A stretch of 48,875 bases of DNA from an uncultured Butyrivibrio sp. (GTDB taxonomy: Bacteria; Bacillota; Clostridia; Lachnospirales; Lachnospiraceae). Shown here in pieces: positions 42,703 to 48,875 of this stretch. Position 1 is the first letter of the stretch, and each line of letters opens with the position of its first letter. Made by a program: the position numbers and the translations under genes. Location: assembly GCA_947168335.1 (NCBI GenBank), contig CAMVLM010000009.1:1-48875 (forward strand), written 5' to 3'. The notes beneath the pieces are model-generated. The model did no database searches and was not told the origin of the DNA. It was given only the letters and a program-made list of their open reading frames with translations.

Positions 42703-44961
42703 ATGAGCAGCAATGTTTTCAAAGATGCCAAGTGGATAACACCGGAACAAAAGACTGAACCGGATATACGAAAAGGTGCAGGATATCTGCGACGGTGCTT
42801 TAATATCAAAAAAGCTTCAGGCAATATAACCATGTTTGCAACAGCACACGGCTTATATGAAATCAGGATAAACGGAGAACCTGTTACAAAATCACGACTG
42901 ACTCCGGGATGTACGGAATACAATAGCAGACTAATGTATCAGGTCTATGATGTTACGCATTTTTTGAATCCGGGAGAGAATGAGATTTTTGTAACTCTTG
43001 GCGATGGCTGGTATAGAGGGTGCAACGGCATTGATGGTGTCAGAAATCTGTTTGGTGAGGATATTTCTTTTATCAGCATCATTGAAAATGATAATGGTGA
43101 AATATTGCTGTCATCTGATGAAAACTGGGAAGGTTCGGAAAACGGACCAATTCTTCTGACCGATCTGGAACTGGGTGAAACGTATGATGCCAGAAAAGAG
43201 GGTATTAAGGACTGGCATGCGGCAAGAGTCTTAAGCTTTGGTAAAGATAATCTTGTCATGCAGGATGCTCCGGCAATTCTTGAGCATGAAGTATTTCAGG
43301 GGAAGTTAATTGAGACACCTTCCGGGGATCATGTTTATGACTTTTCACAGAATCTGGCAGGATATACACAATTTGTTATTGAGGATGCCAAAGAGGGAGA
43401 ACGGATTACACTTATTCATGGCGAAACCCTTGATGAAAATGGAGAGTTTACAATTGCTAATTTTCAGCCCGGAGACCGTAATAAATCCGGTGGAATAAAA
43501 CAGGAGGTCAACTATATCTGTAAGAATGGCAGAAATGAGTTTAAGCCACATTTTTCCATGTTTGGTTACAGATATGCAAGGATAATAACAGATATTCCGC
43601 TCGAAAAGATCAGTATCCAAAGTATAGCTGTATATTCTGATATGAAGGAAAAGTCCGGATTTGAATGTTCAGACGAAGGAGTAAACCGGTTATTCAGGAA
43701 CAGTGTATGGAGTATGAAATCCAATTTTTGCGATATTCCCACGGACTGTCCCACCAGGGAAAGAGCAGGATGGACAGGGGATGCAGGAGTGTTTGTCGAA
43801 ACCGGGCTTTATTTGATGGACTGTGCACCTGTGTATTGCAACTGGCTTTCCAGTGTGAGGGTTAACCAGAAAGACTCCGGCAAAATGGCTTATATAAGCC
43901 CCAAAAACGGCCTTCCGGGGAAGATTGCAGAGATGTTTTCGGCATCTGTGGGCTGGGGAGACGCTTCGGTCATAGTTCCATATTACATTTATAAGAATAC
44001 AGGAGATAGGACTGTTCTTTTAGAAAACTACGACATGATGAAGAAGTGGGTCGGTTTTCTTGAAGACAGGGCAGGAAAGAGCAAACTTAAGAATAAATTT
44101 AAGAGAAATCCTTACAAAAAATACATAATAGATACAGGCATGGACTACGGTGAATGGTGTGAACCGGGAGCAGATGTTATGAAGACCATGACTGCTGCTT
44201 TCAAGGATGGACAGCCTGAAGTGGCAACTGCATATTTTGCATATTCATCACGCCTGTTATCTGAAATTGCAGATATACTGGGAAAACCTGATGAAAGTCA
44301 ATACTACAAGGCTTTGTCAGAAAATGTCAGGAACGCATACCGTCATCTTGTTCTCAGGGATGGCCATATACATTCAGAAAGACAGTGCGAGTATGTAAGA
44401 CCTTTAGCCTTCAGGCTTTTGGATAATGAGGAAGCTCAGGCAGCCGCTGAAGACCTTAATGCCCTGGTAATAAAAAATGATTACCATCTGAATACCGGAT
44501 TTTTATCAACGCCTTTTCTGTGTAAGGTGTTATGTGAATATGGTTTTTCTGATACTGCGTACAAGCTTCTTCGTCAGAGGACATACCCTTCATGGTTATA
44601 TTCCGTTGAAAAGGGTGCCACAACTATATGGGAAACCTGGGATGGAATAAGAGAAGATGGAACTGTACACGACTCATTAAATCACTATTCTTACGGAGCG
44701 ATATCCGGATGGCTGTTATCCGGTGTCGTTGGAATAAAGTATTCTTTTGATGAAGTGATCATAGAGCCTTTCGCAAACCCGAATCTTGAATATGCAAAAG
44801 GATACTATGAATCACAAAGGGGCATGATCAGGTCAGAATGGAAATATGATGCTGACGGAAATGCATCCTACCATATAGAGATACCTGAAGGCCTTTGCGC
44901 TACTTTAAGAATACCTGGATTTGAAGAAAAGAGATTGACTGGCGGAATATATGATTTTTGA
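42703..44961 (+). CDS. Alpha-L-rhamnosidase (GH78)
   Basis: A 752-residue cytoplasmic enzyme. The N-terminal beta-domain (residues 1-180) starts KDAKWITPEQ and has the WYRGCNGIDGVRN block. The catalytic (alpha/alpha)6 barrel lies at about 340-660; DCPTRERAGWTGDAGVF near residue 347 holds the general acid Glu and the metal/substrate Asp residues of the family, and TTIWETWDGI near 643 is a second conserved block. The C-terminal beta-sandwich closes the protein. It would remove rhamnose from rhamnogalacturonan or rhamnosides. No signal peptide. It lies 22 bases after the symporter gene. Confidence 0.92.
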   Translation: MSSNVFKDAKWITPEQKTEPDIRKGAGYLRRCFNIKKASGNITMFATAHGLYEIRINGEPVTKSRLTPGCTEYNSRLMYQVYDVTHFLNPGENEIFVTLGDGWYRGCNGIDGVRNLFGEDISFISIIENDNGEILLSSDENWEGSENGPILLTDLELGETYDARKEGIKDWHAARVLSFGKDNLVMQDAPAILEHEVFQGKLIETPSGDHVYDFSQNLAGYTQFVIEDAKEGERITLIHGETLDENGEFTIANFQPGDRNKSGGIKQEVNYICKNGRNEFKPHFSMFGYRYARIITDIPLEKISIQSIAVYSDMKEKSGFECSDEGVNRLFRNSVWSMKSNFCDIPTDCPTRERAGWTGDAGVFVETGLYLMDCAPVYCNWLSSVRVNQKDSGKMAYISPKNGLPGKIAEMFSASVGWGDASVIVPYYIYKNTGDRTVLLENYDMMKKWVGFLEDRAGKSKLKNKFKRNPYKKYIIDTGMDYGEWCEPGADVMKTMTAAFKDGQPEVATAYFAYSSRLLSEIADILGKPDESQYYKALSENVRNAYRHLVLRDGHIHSERQCEYVRPLAFRLLDNEEAQAAAEDLNALVIKNDYHLNTGFLSTPFLCKVLCEYGFSDTAYKLLRQRTYPSWLYSVEKGATTIWETWDGIREDGTVHDSLNHYSYGAISGWLLSGVVGIKYSFDEVIIEPFANPNLEYAKGYYESQRGMIRSEWKYDADGNASYHIEIPEGLCATLRIPGFEEKRLTGGIYDF

Positions 44962-44982
44962 TTATCAAAAGGAGAACAACGA

Positions 44983-46809
44983 ATGGCATATATTTGTAAT
45001 CCGATAAATATCAATTACAGATATCAGTTTAACGCTGACCCAAGAAGACATGGTGAAATACAGATCTGTCGTGAAGCGGCAGATCCCTCAATGATTCTGT
45101 ATAAAGATCGTTATTATATATTTGCTTCCATGACTTTGGGAGTATGGGTTTCAGATGATCTTGTAAATTGGGAGAATAACAGACTTCCGGATACCCTCCC
45201 TCTATACGATTATGCACCTGATGTTAGAGTAATGGGTGATTACGTATATTTCTGTGCGTCAAGAAGAGAGGAAAACTGCGACAGATATAGAACAAAGGAT
45301 ATTCTGAACGGCCCATATGAAAAGATTCCGGGAAATTTCCCTTTTTGGGACCCGAATCTTTTTATTGATGACGATGGCAAAGTGTATTTTTATTGGGGAT
45401 GTTCAAACATAGATCCAATTTATGGCTGCGAGCTTGATCCGGTTACTATGCTTCCGGTAGGTGAAAAAGTAGCACTGATTTGTGGAGAGCCCTCTGTTAA
45501 GGGATATGAAAGAGTGGGAGAGAATAATTCTCAGCTTCCTGCTACAGATGAGGAAATCGAAACTAAATATAAGGAGTTTTTTTCTCGTCAGGGTATTACA
45601 GAGGATATGGTTCCCGAGGCAACCAGGCCTCTTATAAAGGGTATGTTCTCCAACAAGCCATATATCGAAGGTGCATGGATGGACAAACATAATGGAAAAT
45701 ATTATCTCCAGTACGCCTTTGCAGGTACCCAGTACAATACTTATGGAGATGGCGTATACATTTCTGATTCGCCGCTGGGACCATTTGAACCGGCTGATAA
45801 TAATCCATACTCTTACAACCCCGGAGGCTTTTTCCCCGGAGCAGGGCACGGTTCCACAATGGAAGATATAAGCGGTAATTTCTGGCATACGGCTACAATG
45901 AGAATCAGTGTGAATCATGATTTTGAGCGAAGAGTAGGGATATGGCCTGCAGGATTTGATAAAGACGGTGAACTGTTCTGCAATCAGAGATATAGTGACT
46001 GGCCAAGAGAGATAAGTGGCGCAAAGCAAGATCCCTGGAAACCACCTGACTGGTTCCTTTTAAGTTACAAGAAAAAAACTGCATGTTCATCATACCGTGC
46101 AGAGTGTTCCGACAAAAATGCTGTTGATGAAAATGTGCAGACAATGTGGAGCCCTGATACAAATGGAAAAAATGAATGGCTGATGGTGGATCTTGGAGAA
46201 GAATATGAAGTACATGCAATTCAGATAAATTTTGGAGATTATAAGATAGATACTGCTATTCCCGGAGAAATAAGAGGTACTTCCCAGGCTCGCTTTATAG
46301 ACGATAAAACTTACTTTACAAGATGGAAGCTTGAAGGATCTAACGATGGAAAAGAGTTTTTCCTGATTGAAGATAAATCTCAGGCTGAAACAGATCTTAC
46401 ACATGATCTGTTTGTATCAGAGGAGGGGGTTAAGGTTCGCTATCTTAAAATTTCCAATATGCAGGTACCATATAATCAGATTCCTTCAATTTCAGGGTTA
46501 AGAGTCTTTGGAGTAGGAGGTCAAAAAGTTCCGCAAAAACCTGCATTTTCTGTTTGCAGAATTTCTGATATTGATATGACTATAAAAATAGATGCGAATG
46601 CAGATGCACTCGGACATCTGGTTCTATGGGGAAATTCTCCGGAAAAACTATATCATAGCTGGATGCTTATGGGAGACGAAGCCGTAGTAGAGCCTAAACG
46701 AATCGGAGCCTTGGTTTCAGGAAAGGGTTATTATGTGCGTGTAGATAGTTTTAATGAGAGTGGTATAACCGAAGGTGATATACTGCACCTTCAGTCACAG
46801 CCTGAATAA
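44983..46809 (+). CDS. Glycoside hydrolase family 43 enzyme with discoidin-like domain
   Basis: A 608-residue cytoplasmic protein. Residues 25-350 form a five-bladed propeller with the three catalytic acids of GH43: base Asp in EAADPSMI near residue 36, pKa-modulating Asp in FWDPNLF near 125, and general acid Glu in PYIEGAWM near 228. Residues 370-510 look like an F5/8 type C (discoidin) sugar-binding domain (AVDENVQTMWSP, WLMVDLGEEYEVHAIQI). The last 90 residues look like a fibronectin III-like domain. It would act on arabinose, xylose or galactose side chains. AAAGGAGA precedes the ATG. Last gene of the operon from 37636. Confidence 0.9.
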   Translation: MAYICNPININYRYQFNADPRRHGEIQICREAADPSMILYKDRYYIFASMTLGVWVSDDLVNWENNRLPDTLPLYDYAPDVRVMGDYVYFCASRREENCDRYRTKDILNGPYEKIPGNFPFWDPNLFIDDDGKVYFYWGCSNIDPIYGCELDPVTMLPVGEKVALICGEPSVKGYERVGENNSQLPATDEEIETKYKEFFSRQGITEDMVPEATRPLIKGMFSNKPYIEGAWMDKHNGKYYLQYAFAGTQYNTYGDGVYISDSPLGPFEPADNNPYSYNPGGFFPGAGHGSTMEDISGNFWHTATMRISVNHDFERRVGIWPAGFDKDGELFCNQRYSDWPREISGAKQDPWKPPDWFLLSYKKKTACSSYRAECSDKNAVDENVQTMWSPDTNGKNEWLMVDLGEEYEVHAIQINFGDYKIDTAIPGEIRGTSQARFIDDKTYFTRWKLEGSNDGKEFFLIEDKSQAETDLTHDLFVSEEGVKVRYLKISNMQVPYNQIPSISGLRVFGVGGQKVPQKPAFSVCRISDIDMTIKIDANADALGHLVLWGNSPEKLYHSWMLMGDEAVVEPKRIGALVSGKGYYVRVDSFNESGITEGDILHLQSQPE

Positions 46810-46846
46810 TAACAAGTGCCAACGGGCTTATGTAATTTGAAGGCAA

Positions 46847-47716
46847 TTAAAAAACACTAGTCCCACAATTATTCCTATATTCTCTGGGTGACATACCAAC
46901 ATGTTTATGAAATAATCTGCTAAAGTAAAGTGGATTGTCATAACCGACAATTGAAGATATTTCGCTGATGGTATAATCAGCGTTCTTTAACAGGCTTTTC
47001 GCATTGGATAACCTTATATCCAGAAGGTATTGAAGAGGCGATAAGCCTGTATATGTTTTGAACTTCCTGAAGAATGTATTTGTATTTATATTTTTCTCTT
47101 CCAGATATTTATCTATGGAAATTTGGTCATGAAAGTGTTCATGGAAATAATTGGCGGCACTTTCAATGCTAAGTTTGTCTGTTACAATGCTGCTGTGTTC
47201 ATCGTTTGTAGTGACGCGTCCCATCGCGATAAGAAGCTGACCAAAAAGCAGAGCAGTGCATTCTGCGTAGTTATCACGTTTTAGCTGCAACTCAAGTATG
47301 ATTTTGTTAAAAAGCAGGACATATTCCGCACTGCAGCCAACAGTGATAACTCTTTTTGACAGATCGATTCCATACTTTTCAAATAATGTATAGATATCAC
47401 TTCCTGTGAAATGAATCCAGTAAATAATCGGCTTATCATTGCCATAATATGTGTATTTTTGCATCTCGTCAGGGCGGTAAATGACAATGTTTCCGGCGTC
47501 GATGCTGCATTCTTTGCCATCCCCAAAATCAAAAAAACCACATCCTGAATGGATATAGATTAGTTGAAAGTCGATTCGACCTTTTCCTCTGAATGTTGGC
47601 AGCTTTTTCTTTGTAACAAGCATATACATGCCGCAGCTGTTTATCCACAATTCTTTACTTTTGTCCATATATCCTTTGGGTATATCTTCCAGATAATTTC
47701 CGTAGTTAAGGTACAT
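46847..47716 (-). CDS. AraC family transcriptional regulator with cupin sensor
   Basis: A 289-residue regulator. Residues 35-110 are a cupin-like arabinose-binding fold (FQLIYIHSGCGFFDFG, IVIYRPDEMQKYTYYG). Residues 185-285 are two helix-turn-helix motifs ending ISEISSIVGYDNPLYFSRLFHKHVGMSPREYRNN. The start at 47716 is chosen because GGAG lies 7 bases ahead; a frame back to 47746 adds ten residues without a ribosome site. It is divergent from the GH53 gene at 47827 and probably activates it on a sugar signal. Confidence 0.9.
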   Translation of the reverse strand: MYLNYGNYLEDIPKGYMDKSKELWINSCGMYMLVTKKKLPTFRGKGRIDFQLIYIHSGCGFFDFGDGKECSIDAGNIVIYRPDEMQKYTYYGNDKPIIYWIHFTGSDIYTLFEKYGIDLSKRVITVGCSAEYVLLFNKIILELQLKRDNYAECTALLFGQLLIAMGRVTTNDEHSSIVTDKLSIESAANYFHEHFHDQISIDKYLEEKNINTNTFFRKFKTYTGLSPLQYLLDIRLSNAKSLLKNADYTISEISSIVGYDNPLYFSRLFHKHVGMSPREYRNNCGTSVF

Positions 47717-47826
47717 AATGATCTCCAATTCAACAAGAATGTGCATATATTATACAGCTTTGTTTATGTTATTCGCCAGGAAAAATTGATAGAATGCGTC
47801 TTAGCAAAATTTTAAAGGGGGCTGAC

Positions 47827-48875
47827 ATGAGAAAAGGTTATATAAAAAGGGTTATGTGTATGGCTATTACAGGAGTTTTATTGGTTACAGGGTGCTCTGG
47901 TACTGCTGAAAACAGTGGTAATGTTGAAGAAAAAGAGACAGCATCTTCAAATGAATCAGTGGAACCAGCAGGTGCGGAACAGAATAATACAACTGAAAAC
48001 ACGCAGGATACTTTGCCGGAGGAAACCTGGAAATCAGCTGTAGAGAACCTGCCTGAGGATTTTATTTTTGGAATGGATGCATCTTCTGTTCTTGTAGAAG
48101 AAAAAAGTGGAGTCAGGTATTACGGCTTTGATGGTCAGGAACAGGATGTTTTTAAAACCCTTGCAGAATCAGGCATTAACTACATTCGTCTGCGTGTATG
48201 GAACGATCCGTACGATGAAAATGGAAATGGATATGGTGGAGGAAATAATGATGTTCCTACTGCGATAGAACTTGGAAAAAGAGCTACTGAATTTGGAATG
48301 AAGGTCTGCATAGATTTTCATTATTCGGATTTTTGGGCTGACCCTAAAAGACAGCATGCTCCTAAAGCGTGGGAAGGCATGGATGTTGAAGAAAAAAGCG
48401 CTGCTTTATATGAGTTCACAAAGGACTCACTTACACAGCTTCTTGATGCAGGTGTTGATGTTGGAATGATCCAGATAGGAAATGAAATAAACTATGGGAT
48501 GTCAGGAGAAACCAAGTTTGAGAACGTTGTTACACTTCTAAAATCCGGAAGCAAGGCTATCAGAGAAGTTTCGGCAGAATATGGAAAAGAGATAAACATA
48601 GTTGTTCACTATACCAGAATAACAGACAAAGGTGATGTACTTGATCTGGTTTCCAGGCTATGTGATAACGATTTGGATTTTGATATGATCGGTATGTCGT
48701 ACTATCCGTTCTGGGATGGTGGAATGGATAACATGAGCCGTGTCCTGGAGCTTATTCAGGAAAGATATGGAAAGAAGGCATTCCTTGCTGAGACCTCTTA
48801 TGCATATACCACAGAAGATGGTGATGGCTCGGGAAACAGTTTCGCGGAAGGTGATGAGGTCAGTGGATACGAAGC
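47827..48875 (+). CDS. Arabinogalactan endo-beta-1,4-galactanase lipoprotein (GH53), cut by window end
   Basis: At least 349 residues are visible; the 3' end lies beyond the window. Residues 1-22 are a lipoprotein signal with lipobox VTGC, then a Glu/Ser/Thr linker to about 70. The GH53 TIM barrel starts DFIFGMDASSVLVEE; INYIRLRVWNDPY and VCIDFHYSDFWADPKRQ are family blocks. The acid/base Glu is in MIQIGNEINYG near residue 220 and the nucleophile Glu in AFLAETSYAYT near 322. It acts on the outer face of the cell, cutting beta-1,4-galactan side chains of pectin. AAAGGGGG precedes the ATG. It is the only secreted enzyme in this locus and should feed the symporter and cytoplasmic enzymes. Confidence 0.93.
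   Translation, partial: MRKGYIKRVMCMAITGVLLVTGCSGTAENSGNVEEKETASSNESVEPAGAEQNNTTENTQDTLPEETWKSAVENLPEDFIFGMDASSVLVEEKSGVRYYGFDGQEQDVFKTLAESGINYIRLRVWNDPYDENGNGYGGGNNDVPTAIELGKRATEFGMKVCIDFHYSDFWADPKRQHAPKAWEGMDVEEKSAALYEFTKDSLTQLLDAGVDVGMIQIGNEINYGMSGETKFENVVTLLKSGSKAIREVSAEYGKEINIVVHYTRITDKGDVLDLVSRLCDNDLDFDMIGMSYYPFWDGGMDNMSRVLELIQERYGKKAFLAETSYAYTTEDGDGSGNSFAEGDEVSGYE

Noticed and set aside
45403-46029. A 208-residue minus-strand frame inside the GH43 gene
   Set aside because: It is opposite an intact catalytic domain with all three acids and has no credible start.

Overview
The window looks like a chromosomal segment of a low-to-moderate GC anaerobic Firmicute, most likely a butyrate-forming gut or rumen Lachnospiraceae such as Butyrivibrio or a relative. 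The basis is a phosphate butyryltransferase/butyrate kinase pair, strong AGGAGG-type ribosome sites, BspA-type surface proteins, membrane GGDEF proteins and many AraC-regulated cytoplasmic glycoside hydrolases. The genus is an inference. No tRNA, rRNA, CRISPR array, insertion sequence or phage gene was seen. No stretch over about 300 bases is without a gene or a gene remnant.

Layout. (1) 1-4650: end of ptb, buk, an OFA-type MFS carrier, and a flavodoxin-fold reductase with a zinc ribbon set between two small four-helix membrane proteins; a strong terminator closes the run. (2) 4774-8152: two convergent secreted proteins, a transglutaminase-like/Big2 protein and a beta-solenoid/InlB-repeat protein, both ending in BspA-type repeats. 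(3) 8304-13867: a TldD/TldE protease pair between two GGDEF proteins. (4) 13957-17367: a zinc/manganese ABC uptake operon with two accessory genes and a readable sigma-A promoter. (5) 17551-19547: a broken sensor kinase gene. (6) 19673-26291: a sugar isomerase/beta-propeller fusion, a Gfo/Idh/MocA dehydrogenase, an AraC regulator and a GH2 enzyme. (7) 26403-31501: a metal locus that is partly a graveyard, with a DtxR-like operator, an HMA protein, an AraC-FeoA hybrid, wrecked feoB, a DUF6110-like protein, a P1B ATPase, and remnants of a nitroreductase and an aldo/keto reductase. (8) 31547-36159: two TetR regulators, a membrane-anchored sugar isomerase, a MATE exporter and a phytol/dolichol-kinase-like protein. 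(9) 36184-48875: a glycan-use locus with two AraC regulators, GH2, GH1, a GPH symporter, GH78, GH43 and a GH53 lipoprotein cut by the window end.

How the parts fit. The last locus reads as use of pectic side chains (rhamnogalacturonan I/arabinogalactan). The surface GH53 would cut galactan, the GPH symporter would import oligosaccharides, and the enzymes without signal peptides would finish the job inside the cell. The 19.7-26.3 kb group may be a redox-assisted glycoside pathway, because it pairs a Gfo/Idh/MocA enzyme with a xylose-isomerase-like barrel. That pairing and the isomerase/propeller fusion are the most interesting leads. The metal locus records loss of ferrous iron uptake genes while the P-type ATPase stayed intact.
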